NCBI RefSeq assembly: GCF_029846635.1
Contig: NZ_JARVTG010000002.1
Span: forward strand, 1,157,501 to 1,221,500
Source: Pokkaliibacter sp. MBI-7
Lineage (GTDB): Bacteria > Pseudomonadota > Gammaproteobacteria > Pseudomonadales > Balneatricaceae
Direction of reading: 5' to 3'
DNA: 64,000 bases
A program made the translations under genes and the position numbers. Below, one piece after another: positions 1 through 8,629 of this stretch (the stretch's first letter is position 1; each line of letters begins with the position of its first letter). Below the pieces are notes generated by a model. It searched no databases and was not told the origin of the DNA. It saw only the letters and a list, made by a program, of their open reading frames with translations.

Positions 1-16
1 GGTGATCGACAACCTG

Positions 17-43
17 CAGGTCACCTCACTGTGAGGCGACCTG
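17..43 (-). terminator. Hairpin overlapping the 3' end of the hybrid kinase gene
   Basis: Arms CAGGTC/GACCTG and CCTC/GAGG pair around a short loop. The hairpin covers the TGA stop (26-28) of the kinase gene. There is no clear T-run, so termination is inferred from position only. Confidence 0.35.
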
Positions 44-2755
44 ACTGCCAAACAGCTGCAGTAATGCCATTTTGAGCTTCAGTGGTTTCACTGGCTTGTG
101 CATCAGCAGATAACCCTGTTGTTTAATCTGCTGTTTCAGCTCCAGACTGTAATTGGCCGTAATCATCAGCACGGGTAGCGCGGTAGTACGCGCTGCATTG
201 ATGTGCTCTACCACGTCCAGCCCTGTCGCCGTTTCGTTATCCAGATGGTAATCCGCAATCAGCAGCGCTGCCTGATCCTCAGTAATATCGACCTGGCGAT
301 GAAGATCAGCCAGAGAGGTCGCACTGATGACCTGGCATCCCCACTTCTCAAGTAATGTTGTCATTGCTTCGCAGATGGCATGATCGTTATCCACCAGCCA
401 GATGGGAGCCCATCCCAGATCAATATTCCCCGGCTGTGGCAGGCTGTCTCGGGTACTGGCACCAGCAGGCACCTGATCCGGCGCCAGTGGAATCGACACT
501 GAGAACGTTGAGCCGCGACCGGGACGCGATGTCACCTTGACCTCATAGCCCAGCATCCGTGCAATCTTGTCAACAATGGCTAACCCCAGACCCAAACCGC
601 GATCCTGACGATGAGCAGGTGGATTGACGCGACGGAACTCCTGGAAAATTTCCTCCTGCTTGTCAGCGGGAATCCCCATGCCCGTGTCCCACACCTCAAT
701 ACAGACCTTGCCCCGACGCATACGACAACCCAGCAGGATGCCGCCGTGTGGTGTATAACGCACCGCGTTGCTGAGCAGATTGCGCAGAATACGCGATAAC
801 AACTGCGGATCTGAGCTGACCTGCACCGCCAGAGGATGACAGCGAAAGTCCAGCCCCTCGGCTCCCGCTACCTGACGAAATTCGGTCGCCAGCACCGTCA
901 GCAGATCGCGTAAGTCGAAGCTGACAATTTCGGCATGCATGACCCCTGCATCCAGTTTGGAAATATCGACCAGTGTCCCCAGCAGCGCCTCCACATCTTC
1001 AAGGGCGTGATTGATACTCTTCGCCAGATTACCCTGCTGCTCACTGACCTGCGCTTCCAGCAAAGCCCCGGTGAACAGGCGTGCAGCATTGAGAGGCTGC
1101 AGCAAATCGTGACTGACTGCCGCGAGGAATTTGGTTTTGGAAAGATTGGCCCGCTCCGCTTCCTGCTTGGCTTCCAGCATGCGTTGCTGGCTGCGCTGAC
1201 GCTCGGTGACCTCGTCGCGCAATTGGGCATTTAGGGTCGACAGCTCCTGTGTCCGCTCCTCAACCCGGGCTTCGAGACTCTGGTAAGCGAGCTGCAATGC
1301 TTCAGCATGTTTGCGCCGCTCGGTGATGTCCCTGATAAGCACGAAAATCCCCATCACCTTTGCCTTCTGCCCGGAAGACCCTGCCATAGCATCAGTGCCT
1401 GGCTGGCTGGCAAAGTTGGGCACATAAGTGCGCAGCAGATAGCGCTCCTGCCCACTGGCATTGGTTTCAGGAAATTCGAACGTCACTGTACGCCCGGCAA
1501 ATGCCTGCTCGATATAAGGCTGCAGGCGCGAATACTGCTGACGCCGGTGCATTTTGACCAGGGTATTGCCGATAGCACTGCCCCGCTGCCAGCCGTACCA
1601 GTCGTCATAGCCACGGTTAGTGAAGGTGTACCGCAGGTCGTCACCCACATAGGCAATCAGTGCCGGAATCTGATCAGTGATCTGTCTTACCCAACGCTCA
1701 CTCTCCTTCAGTGTCTCGGCATAGTGATAGCGCTCAGTGATATCAGTGAAGGTATTGACGACCCCACCGCTCGGCATCGCATGGCTGCGAACCTCCAGCA
1801 CCTTGCCATTTAACAGCCTTTGTTCATAAGCACTGCCACCCAGCAACTTACGATCTTTGCTGTCACTGCCCTGCCCCAGCTCGGTGGCGGCCAGCACCTC
1901 TGCCAGACGCATGTGGGGCTGTGCCTGGCTAACCCCGGTCAGGGCCAGAAAACGACCATTCCATAACTCCAGAAAACCATCGGCATTCACCACGGCCACA
2001 CCCTGAGACAGACTGTTGACCGTGTTCTGCAGCAAGCGGGTTTTCTGCGCCAGCGCCTGTTCACGCAGAGCTTGCTCTGAGGCTTTCAGCTCGGTGATGT
2101 CGGTATAGAGCATGACCTGCCCCCCTTCGCGCGTGGGGCGCTCACTGGCCTGAACCCACTGCCCGGAACGGAGACGATACAGTGTCGTCCCTGCGCCCTG
2201 CCCTGAGCGCTCCTCCATCACCATGCCTGAACGACTGGCCTTCTGCCGGAACTGCTGCAAGGTGGTGCCAAGCCCTACCGATATACCCGCTTCGGTACAG
2301 AAGTCGGTGAAATGGCTATTGAATTGCACAATGCGCTGCTGCTGATCAAACAGCACAAAGGCATCAGAAATACTCTCGATGGCATCCACCAGACGCTGAT
2401 TGGCGGTTTCGGTCTTTTCCCGCGCCTCGCGCAGCAGGAAATTGCTGGCCTTTAGCTCTGCCATGGCCTGATTGAGCGCATCGGTCCGCTCCCTCACCTG
2501 CTCTGCCAGCGTGATGGAATGCTGGAATGCGGCGTAAGGGTCAGGCCGGTCAGGGCTGTTGGCTTCGACCCGCTCGATCAGGGCCGCGCAAATACGCCGC
2601 AGCTTGCGATTCTCCTCCTGCAGCTGCTGCATGTGAGTAAAGTTATCATCCTGTTGCTGACAAAACTGCAGGGGCAGTAGCGGATCGCCCGGGCTGTCGC
2701 CTGCCATCTGCCCGTCAGATAAATCATGAGCCGGTAAATAGGTTTCAGAGGGCAT
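26..2755 (-). CDS. nahK: Hybrid sensor histidine kinase, NahK/ErcS'-like (three PAS domains, HK, receiver)
   Basis: This is a 909-residue cytosolic hybrid histidine kinase with no membrane segment. It has an N-terminal coiled stretch (about 40-120), three PAS-type sensor regions (about 120-225, 240-345 and 355-480), a second coiled linker, and a HisKA domain with phospho-acceptor His549 in SHDLLQPLNAAR. The HATPase domain shows the N-box RNLLSNAVRYTP and glycine boxes DTGMGIP and GLGLGLAIV. The C-terminal receiver has Asp835 in LIADYHLD and ends near residue 909. Its start overlaps the end of the FIST gene by 11 bases, so the two are translationally coupled. In Pseudomonas the homologous pair is NosP, a nitric-oxide-binding hemoprotein, and its partner kinase NahK, which acts on biofilm and denitrification signalling. 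The domain order and neighbour fit that pair; the symbol is transferred from that context. Confidence 0.85.
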   Translation of the reverse strand: MPSETYLPAHDLSDGQMAGDSPGDPLLPLQFCQQQDDNFTHMQQLQEENRKLRRICAALIERVEANSPDRPDPYAAFQHSITLAEQVRERTDALNQAMAELKASNFLLREAREKTETANQRLVDAIESISDAFVLFDQQQRIVQFNSHFTDFCTEAGISVGLGTTLQQFRQKASRSGMVMEERSGQGAGTTLYRLRSGQWVQASERPTREGGQVMLYTDITELKASEQALREQALAQKTRLLQNTVNSLSQGVAVVNADGFLELWNGRFLALTGVSQAQPHMRLAEVLAATELGQGSDSKDRKLLGGSAYEQRLLNGKVLEVRSHAMPSGGVVNTFTDITERYHYAETLKESERWVRQITDQIPALIAYVGDDLRYTFTNRGYDDWYGWQRGSAIGNTLVKMHRRQQYSRLQPYIEQAFAGRTVTFEFPETNASGQERYLLRTYVPNFASQPGTDAMAGSSGQKAKVMGIFVLIRDITERRKHAEALQLAYQSLEARVEERTQELSTLNAQLRDEVTERQRSQQRMLEAKQEAERANLSKTKFLAAVSHDLLQPLNAARLFTGALLEAQVSEQQGNLAKSINHALEDVEALLGTLVDISKLDAGVMHAEIVSFDLRDLLTVLATEFRQVAGAEGLDFRCHPLAVQVSSDPQLLSRILRNLLSNAVRYTPHGGILLGCRMRRGKVCIEVWDTGMGIPADKQEEIFQEFRRVNPPAHRQDRGLGLGLAIVDKIARMLGYEVKVTSRPGRGSTFSVSIPLAPDQVPAGASTRDSLPQPGNIDLGWAPIWLVDNDHAICEAMTTLLEKWGCQVISATSLADLHRQVDITEDQAALLIADYHLDNETATGLDVVEHINAARTTALPVLMITANYSLELKQQIKQQGYLLMHKPVKPLKLKMALLQLFGSQVASQ

Positions 2756-3917
2756 CGCTGCGGCAGTACCTTCCTATAATGACGCCGGTGAACGTCTGGT
2801 TGATATGCATCCCGTTGAACTGCTCTCCGTAGGAGTTGAAGCCAATCACCCGGTTGTCACGCAACAAGGTGGATGTCGCCTCCGTTTGCTCCAACTCTTC
2901 CAGCTCAAGACGGCGCAAAAAACAGTCGCAACCGATGATGACCTGCGGTTGTCCCAGCTGCTGATAGCGTTCTGTCAGTGCCAGACGCAAATCTTCCATC
3001 AGGTCTCCCGGCTGCATGGCAGTCATGACAATGCCGTTCTCGACCGCACAGTAAAACGTCATGCTGTAATCTGCATTGATCCGCTGGATAGAACGCACGT
3101 AATACTGATCGTGATAGCGCACCGCCAGCGGATGCTGGGCAAATACATGCATGTCGAGTTCATTGACGTTCTTGCCCACCAGTCGGGCATACGCCAGTGC
3201 GGCAGGTTCTGCATTAAGTTCATAGACGGTGCGCGAATCACGATCTGCTGCCGTCACAACCAGCTTCTCGTGGCGCGGGCGAACGTGATGAGTGGTGAAG
3301 ACGTCAAAATCCAGCGGTGTATTGATCATTACAATCACCGCTGCTGCACTATGAAACGCTCCCTCACTGTAGACGTGGGTATTGGTCAGGTGATTGTCAT
3401 CTCCGGCGGAGCCGCCGAAATGAGGAATACTTCCCAGAGCAGAACAAAGTGTGGACAACACCAGTTCTTCCCGGCTGGAAAGCCCATCCAGTAACGTCAG
3501 GGCAAAGGTATGGCCGCGTACCGGAGCCAATGCCGACTCGCGGCAATGATCCAGCAGATCCTCCACTACATGCTGGGCACGGGTCAGGTCAAACTCATCC
3601 AGACAGGTCACCAGTGCCTGATCCACCGCAAACGCCCGTCGGTCAAACCCCACCGCCACGATGCAGCCACGTCCATATCCCTGAGGCGTAATCTCGCCTG
3701 CGGTCGTGCAACCTGCGACAGGCGTATCACCAAATGCCAGACTGAGCGCCGTGCCCAGACGGTCCAGGTCATACTCTGCAGAACAAAAAAACAGCACGAA
3801 CCCCAGATGCTCATGCATCAGTTGATCAGCCAGAGAGAAAGCAGCCAGGTGAGGGTCGACGGCGTCGGAGCTGGCCGTCAGGACAGCGTGACTGTAAAGA
3901 TCTATCGCAGCGTTCAT
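2745..3917 (-). CDS. nosP: FIST-domain sensor protein, NosP-like
   Basis: A 390-residue soluble protein with the FIST N domain (about 30-225, including the GCTTAGEI-type motif) and FIST C domain (about 230-375) in order. FIST proteins are sensory ligand-binding proteins. The NosP subgroup binds heme and nitric oxide and controls the autophosphorylation of an adjacent hybrid kinase. No signal peptide or membrane segment is visible, so it should act in the cytosol. It is first in the operon and overlaps the kinase start by 11 bases. The length and partner match the Pseudomonas NosP-NahK pair. Heme or NO binding is inferred from family and context and cannot be read from the sequence; a FIST protein sensing amino acids or another small ligand is the alternative. 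Confidence 0.75.
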   Translation of the reverse strand: MNAAIDLYSHAVLTASSDAVDPHLAAFSLADQLMHEHLGFVLFFCSAEYDLDRLGTALSLAFGDTPVAGCTTAGEITPQGYGRGCIVAVGFDRRAFAVDQALVTCLDEFDLTRAQHVVEDLLDHCRESALAPVRGHTFALTLLDGLSSREELVLSTLCSALGSIPHFGGSAGDDNHLTNTHVYSEGAFHSAAAVIVMINTPLDFDVFTTHHVRPRHEKLVVTAADRDSRTVYELNAEPAALAYARLVGKNVNELDMHVFAQHPLAVRYHDQYYVRSIQRINADYSMTFYCAVENGIVMTAMQPGDLMEDLRLALTERYQQLGQPQVIIGCDCFLRRLELEELEQTEATSTLLRDNRVIGFNSYGEQFNGMHINQTFTGVIIGRYCRSDAL

Positions 3918-4221
3918 TGCAACTACCCGCTTAAGCTTATCGTTATAGGCTTCTATGCAAAGTTGACGAAGCAGGTCTGAGTCTACGCTGACAGAGAGTG
4001 AAATTCAGCCGCCATCAGTAGTACGACTAAAGGAGGTGTTCAATCAACCGGGGAGTAAGGGGAAGTGGAGAACTACGAGTGAAGGCGTATTCAGAAGACG
4101 TCGGATAGAAAGCCGATGGGTAGAAAGACGATGGATAGATCAGATGGAACGGAGTCAGCACAGCGTCCACCTATGCTTTAGCTGTCAGCCTCTCGGGTGA
4201 GGCTGACAGCGGCATCCGTTA
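3918..4221. other. Intergenic region with a 12-bp perfect stem-loop
   Basis: No convincing gene. At 4181-4210 there is a perfect stem GCTGTCAGCCTC/GAGGCTGACAGC around a 6-base loop, just beyond the stop of the 69-residue gene (minus strand); it probably ends that transcript although the T-run is poor. Around 4028-4037 there is a near-perfect anti-16S sequence (AAAGGAGGTG) with no start codon at proper spacing. The stretch 4100-4150 has short imperfect repeats of the type AGAAAGNCGATGG. Confidence 0.5.
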
Positions 4222-4431
4222 TCAGTGACGCTCGGCCCAGTCCTCAAGTTTGTGGGTCAATAAATGAAAGTAATTCTGGTATGTCTGGGGATCCTGAAAC
4301 TTGATGTTCTCAAGCGTCTCGCGAATGCTGTGCTTCGCATCATCAAACATAGCCAGATTCCCAGCCCGTCTGGCTTCGTTCATACGAGCCATCTGACGCA
4401 CAATCAGGGATTCACCTATTGTTAGGTTCAT
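4222..4431 (-). CDS. Small protein of unknown function (69 aa)
   Basis: A 69-residue, probably helical soluble protein, rich in charged residues (MNLTIGESLIVRQMARMNEA at the start, KLEDWAERH at the end). The start is supported by a strong ribosome binding site (AAGGAGATG) a few bases upstream of ATG. It is transcribed alone, with the 4181-4210 stem-loop just after its stop and a 9-bp inverted repeat (CCTCGCCAA/TTGGCGAGG, 4466-4493) upstream. I recognise no family and assign no function. Confidence 0.7.
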   Translation of the reverse strand: MNLTIGESLIVRQMARMNEARRAGNLAMFDDAKHSIRETLENIKFQDPQTYQNYFHLLTHKLEDWAERH

Positions 4432-4465
4432 CGATCATCTCCTTTTGAATCGTTACAACCATTGC

Positions 4466-4493
4466 CCTCGCCAACTTATCGGTTTTGGCGAGG
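4466..4493. repeat. 9-bp perfect inverted repeat
   Basis: CCTCGCCAA (4466-4474) and TTGGCGAGG (4485-4493) flank a 10-base spacer. It lies between the 3' end of marC and the start of the 69-residue gene, both on the minus strand. It could be a terminator of the marC transcript (no T-run is seen) or an operator for the small gene. Confidence 0.45.
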
Positions 4494-4606
4494 CTCGTAA
4501 TGCTATGCCCTACCTGCAGACGGTTTCAATGGATCATTCTTCATTTGAAACCTATTGTCGTTGAAATAAAACAGATGAAACCTGCTGGTAAAGCCGTCAT
4601 AACCGG

Positions 4607-5218
4607 CTACTGGCCGGCAATACTCTTCACACCCTCATAGACAAACTGAATAGCCAGAGCAGCCAGAATCACACCCAGAAAGCGGCGAAGGATTTCATCG
4701 CCCGTGCGCCCTATGACTGTCTTTACATAACGAGACAGCAACATCAGTGCCAACGTAATGAAACTGATGGTCAGAATCGCAGCCAGCACGCCCAGATTGA
4801 CGGCGTTATCCGCCGAACGGGAGAACAACAGGATAGCCAGCGTCAGCGAGCCAGGCCCCGCCAGTAGTGGGATGGACATAGGAAAGACCGAGATATCCTT
4901 GCGTTCGGACTGCTGCGCGTACTCGATGTCCTTGGTGATCATATTGAACGCGGTATAGAACAACAGCAGCCCGCCTGAGATGCGCAGGGCGTGAATACTG
5001 ATACCAAGATGGTGCAACAACCCCTCGCCATAGTGGCCAAAGATCAGCAGCAGTAAGGTACTGATCAGGGTCGACTTGAGCGCCATGCGCACGCGGTGTT
5101 TCATATCATCGGCTGGAATCAGCGAATGAAAGATCAGTGCAGCACCGATGGGGTCAATAATGACGAACAGAGCAGTCAACGCATTGAGGTAAGTAGGCAG
5201 GTCCATTTCAATCTTCAC
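4607..5218 (-). CDS. MarC family integral membrane protein
   Basis: A 203-residue inner-membrane protein of the MarC/UPF0056 family, with about six hydrophobic segments. Family motifs are visible: LFVIIDPIGAALIFHSL near the N terminus and PMSIPLLAGPGSLTLAIL around residues 110-130. Length is typical of the family (about 200-220). Earlier proposals of a multiple-antibiotic-resistance role were not upheld, and the transported substrate is unknown. It stands alone here between the 69-residue gene and the phosphoesterase gene. Confidence 0.85.
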   Translation of the reverse strand: MKIEMDLPTYLNALTALFVIIDPIGAALIFHSLIPADDMKHRVRMALKSTLISTLLLLIFGHYGEGLLHHLGISIHALRISGGLLLFYTAFNMITKDIEYAQQSERKDISVFPMSIPLLAGPGSLTLAILLFSRSADNAVNLGVLAAILTISFITLALMLLSRYVKTVIGRTGDEILRRFLGVILAALAIQFVYEGVKSIAGQ

Positions 5219-5358
5219 AGCAAAAGATGCGCCGCACCGGAAGGTGCAAGTATGGCAAGGCGGCGCGCATTATAGGAGCTGACATCGAGACTGCCTACCA
5301 CGATAGACATATTTTCCCTTCGCCATACTCATCTCTGCCCTGAAACGTGTACAGGTCA

Positions 5359-6219
5359 CTAACCACGCAAATGCACATGAGGCAGCAGCTCCTGCCAGCC
5401 CCCCACATCGCGACAGAAGCTGGCGATTTCCTTTTCAAAGAAATGTCGCTGATCTGCCTGCCAGTCCATGCGGGTGATACGCACTTCAGCCGCCTCATGC
5501 TGACCGAGAAAATCAATCACATTGAAGGAGTTCGGTGCGCCGATACGGATGCGTGACGACATGCAGGTCCCGGCCAGTGCTATGACCAGTGGCAACTGAT
5601 GACTCGGATAACGATGCTGGCTGGTGCGCATCAGCGGATCATGGATATGGCCACTCAGTACCAGATCAACGCCATACTGGCTCAGCGTCGCCAGGATCGC
5701 CTCGGCATTGTGAATCAGGTTTGGCTCATCCTGCCTGCGTCGACAGTCCAGCGGATGGTGAAATACCGCAACGGTGACTGTCGGGGCGCTGCCTGTCCGC
5801 TGCGTCTGCTCCACATGCTGTTGCAACTGGCGTTTCAGGTCGCCCAACGGAATCTCACCGTCCTTGTGCCGCCATCGCGGGGCAGAGTTTATCCCGACCA
5901 CACTGACCGGCCCCAGACAGAGGTGTGGCGCTAGTGTGTTACCCTGCATGCGGTAGTTGCGATACGGCCAGCAGCAGCGGGCAAGCAGGTCAAACAAGGG
6001 AATATCATGATTGCCGGGGACCACCAGTGCGGGCAGTGACAGCTGAGTCAGGAAGTCATGAGCCCGGCGGAACTGCTCCCGGCGCGCTCGCTGGGTGATA
6101 TCCCCCGACAGTACGACGCCATCGGCATGCAATGCTGCAATCTGCTGAGCCAGCGCTGCCTCAACAGCAGGCTGCTCGGTACCAAAATGGGGGTCTGAGA
6201 TATGAACAATGCGCACCAT
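5359..6219 (-). CDS. Calcineurin-like metallophosphoesterase
   Basis: A 286-residue soluble hydrolase with the binuclear-metal motifs of the calcineurin-like superfamily in order: HISDPHFG (about 6-13), LSGDIT (about 37-42), VPGNHD (about 67-72), VAVFHHP (about 149-155) and LSGHIHDP (about 185-192). The family splits phosphomonoesters or phosphodiesters such as cyclic nucleotides, but the substrate cannot be told. It starts 1 base after the stop of the upstream lipid kinase gene, so the two are one operon. Co-transcription with a diacylglycerol-kinase-like enzyme suggests phospholipid or phosphate-ester metabolism, which is an inference. Confidence 0.88.
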   Translation of the reverse strand: MVRIVHISDPHFGTEQPAVEAALAQQIAALHADGVVLSGDITQRARREQFRRAHDFLTQLSLPALVVPGNHDIPLFDLLARCCWPYRNYRMQGNTLAPHLCLGPVSVVGINSAPRWRHKDGEIPLGDLKRQLQQHVEQTQRTGSAPTVTVAVFHHPLDCRRRQDEPNLIHNAEAILATLSQYGVDLVLSGHIHDPLMRTSQHRYPSHQLPLVIALAGTCMSSRIRIGAPNSFNVIDFLGQHEAAEVRITRMDWQADQRHFFEKEIASFCRDVGGWQELLPHVHLRG

Positions 6220-6220
6220 C

Positions 6221-7351
6221 TCATTGCTTCTCCATATCCGTCAGACTGCCTCCTTCCCACAAGACCGCCCCCTCCTGCCGCGGTAACTCTCTGGCCAGTA
6301 CTTCATCAATACTCGGAGGAATGCTAACGAGCTCTGCCAGCGCTATTTCCTGTTCCTGAGGTTGCAGCTGCCGGGGAACGATAAGCTCAATCGCCCGATG
6401 CCGAATGCCGTAGCGCAGTGGCGTGGGCATTTTCAGGCGCTCCCCGTCCATCACCACTTCCATATGTTTACGCCGACAGCCGATCACCATTTGCCCGGCA
6501 CAAAATCCTTCAAGATTGTCGTCATCTCGCAGGCGTCGCATCAAACCATGCAGACTGAGCCGCAGCAGTCCCCATTTTGAAGGGGGACGCATGACAACCA
6601 CCGCCAGTTTGTGATCCAGCGCACAATGGGCGACATCGAGCGATACATCGTGCAACTGCAGCGCATTAATACCGACAAAGACCATCGGGGTGCGCAGACG
6701 TTTTCTGCGTTCGGCAGTGCCCATTTCCAGATCCAGACTGGGAGAACCGCGCAGTAACGTCAGCAAGGTGGAAATCGTCGCGACCCAGCGGTTGCGGCCC
6801 CACCGGGAAGTATGGCGTTCACGCGCCCGAATCAAACGACTGTAAAGTCCAAAGCTGGAGTTGATGACAAATGCCTGTCCGTTGATATCGCCAATGTCGA
6901 TGGCTTTCAGGCGGCCTGACAGGACAGTTTCAAAGGCCTGTTCAAAATCTTCCGGAATGGCGTGGTTACGGGCAAAGAAGTTGAACGTACCGATAGGTAT
7001 GACACCCAGTGGAATACCTGCGCCGGATATTTCCTGAACGACGGAACGAATGGTGCCGTCACCGCCTGCCGCGACGATCACACCACCCTCCTCCCGCGCA
7101 GCGTCCAGTGCCTCTCGGGCCTTGTCTGGCAGAAAGCGTGGATGCTCTGGCAGATGTAATCGCAACGGGCGCTGATCTCGCTCACACAGGCGCCGCGCAA
7201 TCGCGACCAGCACATCTCGTGCGCCACGGCCAGACTTGCCGTTAGCGACCAGATGCACCGGCGCTTTGCTGAGCTGCTCATCACTGTAGGAAGAAGAAAC
7301 GACGGACTGACTACGGTTATGTCTGGACACTTCCGGTTGTGACAACGACAT
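6221..7351 (-). CDS. Diacylglycerol kinase catalytic domain (lipid kinase) protein
   Basis: A 376-residue protein of the DAGK/YegS lipid kinase superfamily. Visible motifs are LVANGKSGRGA near the N terminus, the nucleotide-binding GGDGTIRSVVQEI, and IPLGVIPIGTFNFFARNHAIP. These mark an ATP-dependent kinase for diacylglycerol, phosphatidylglycerol or a related lipid. The start used is ATG 7351, 8 bases after a GGAG site; an upstream in-frame GTG (7360) is too close to that site. It is followed after one base by the metallophosphoesterase gene. The exact lipid substrate is unknown. Confidence 0.87.
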   Translation of the reverse strand: MSLSQPEVSRHNRSQSVVSSSYSDEQLSKAPVHLVANGKSGRGARDVLVAIARRLCERDQRPLRLHLPEHPRFLPDKAREALDAAREEGGVIVAAGGDGTIRSVVQEISGAGIPLGVIPIGTFNFFARNHAIPEDFEQAFETVLSGRLKAIDIGDINGQAFVINSSFGLYSRLIRARERHTSRWGRNRWVATISTLLTLLRGSPSLDLEMGTAERRKRLRTPMVFVGINALQLHDVSLDVAHCALDHKLAVVVMRPPSKWGLLRLSLHGLMRRLRDDDNLEGFCAGQMVIGCRRKHMEVVMDGERLKMPTPLRYGIRHRAIELIVPRQLQPQEQEIALAELVSIPPSIDEVLARELPRQEGAVLWEGGSLTDMEKQ

Positions 7352-7384
7352 GGACGACACTCCTGATCATCGGTTGGTACTCTG

Positions 7385-8344
7385 CTATGTGGGGTTCAAA
7401 TCCTGTCGATACAGCAGGCTTTGCCCAGACTGCAAACGCCTGAGATTTTCTGAAACACCCTGATAGATCCCCTCCAGCGAAATATCGGTGACGCCGCCAA
7501 TATGCGGGGTCGCCAGCAGGTTGCAGTCAAAGATGGGGTCATTGGCATCAGGCGGCTCCTGCCAGAACACATCCAGCCCGGCACCAGCAAGTCGCCCGCT
7601 GCTCAGCGCCTGATGCAGCACGTCACGCTCAACAAGACCACCACGCCCCAGATTGATCAGAAACGCTCCCGGTTTGAATAACTCGACAGTGCGCTCATTG
7701 ATCAGGCCATGTGTAGCATCATTGTCAGGCAGACTGAAAACAACGAAGTCCGCTTCTGCGAGTAGTTCCGGCAGATCATCCATCCCCGCCACCCAGTCCA
7801 GACCAAGCTGCTGGGCCAAACCGGTATCAGGTTGACGCTTGACCCCAATCAGGCGCGTGCCAAACCCTGCGAGCCTGACCGCCAGCGCCTTGCCGATTCC
7901 ACCTAACCCGACCAGACCTACCGTCTTGCCTTTCAGACTGAGCCCCATAGGGCGCCCAAGGCGGCCTTCCTGCAGATGCTGCCCGATCACCCGGGCGTTG
8001 CGTGCTAACCCGAGCATAAGATAAATACCTAACTCAGCGACCGAGTCTGCATTACCTGACACATCCGTAGGCACATTACATACTGCGATACCACGTTCGC
8101 GGGCGACGCTCATATCCACCCCTTCCAGTCCGGCGCCCATTTGCTGGATCAACTGCAGTCGATCAGCACTTTGCAGCACCTGCGATGAAACTTCACTCAT
8201 GGTGGGTATCAGCACATCGAATCCCTGCAATGTCGCTATGCGGAAGTCTCCGCTGGCGACAAATTCCAGTTCGAGGTGCGCAGTACGAAGCTTGGCGAGC
8301 ATACCGCCCCAGGCGTTTTCCGGTGCGGCAAACAAAATTCTCAT
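7385..8344 (-). CDS. D-isomer-specific 2-hydroxyacid dehydrogenase
   Basis: A 319-residue NAD(P)-dependent dehydrogenase. The Rossmann motif GLVGLGGIGKALA (about 143-155) and the catalytic Arg-Glu-His set can be seen: Arg in INLGRGGLVERD (about 235), Glu in VFWQEPP (about 264) and His in TPHIGGVTD (about 283). It reduces 2-keto acids to D-2-hydroxyacids or the reverse. The absence of an ACT domain argues against phosphoglycerate dehydrogenase; a glyoxylate/hydroxypyruvate reductase-like role is possible. It is a single gene, divergent from the dioxygenase gene, with a stem-loop (8508-8540) between. Confidence 0.88.
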   Translation of the reverse strand: MRILFAAPENAWGGMLAKLRTAHLELEFVASGDFRIATLQGFDVLIPTMSEVSSQVLQSADRLQLIQQMGAGLEGVDMSVARERGIAVCNVPTDVSGNADSVAELGIYLMLGLARNARVIGQHLQEGRLGRPMGLSLKGKTVGLVGLGGIGKALAVRLAGFGTRLIGVKRQPDTGLAQQLGLDWVAGMDDLPELLAEADFVVFSLPDNDATHGLINERTVELFKPGAFLINLGRGGLVERDVLHQALSSGRLAGAGLDVFWQEPPDANDPIFDCNLLATPHIGGVTDISLEGIYQGVSENLRRLQSGQSLLYRQDLNPT

Positions 8345-8507
8345 GGTGTTGCTTATTCCCTGTTATCCCACTCAGAACCCATCAACATCAGGTGATTACC
8401 CGCAATTAATTAACGACTGAGTTTCCATTAATGCTCTTTTTTAGGTTAATCCCCAACACTAGACTCAATGGGATCCAAATCTCTACCCGACCAAAGTATT
8501 GAAAGCC

Positions 8508-8540
8508 GGTTTTATCTGACCACGATGTGGAGATAAAACC
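8508..8540. repeat. Long stem-loop between divergent genes
   Basis: GGTTTTATCT (8508-8517) pairs perfectly with AGATAAAACC (8531-8540), and CCAC/GTGG (8520-8523/8527-8530) extends the stem around a GAT loop with a 2-base bulge. It lies in the 285-base spacer between the 2-hydroxyacid dehydrogenase (minus) and dioxygenase (plus) genes, where an operator or a leader structure is likelier than a terminator. The rest of this spacer shows only AT-rich stretches near 8400-8445. Confidence 0.5.
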
Positions 8541-8629
8541 CGCGACCATCAACAACCGCATGATGTCTTAAGGCACGGGTGCAGATGTTGGGGGCAGGTA
8601 GAGTCAGACTGTTCAGATGAGATGCGACC

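Noticed and set aside
4035..4200. Open frame beginning with GTG inside AAAGGAGGTG and running to TGA at 4198
   Set aside because: The start codon lies within the ribosome-binding-like sequence, so spacing is zero, and the product is a low-complexity basic peptide ending inside a hairpin.
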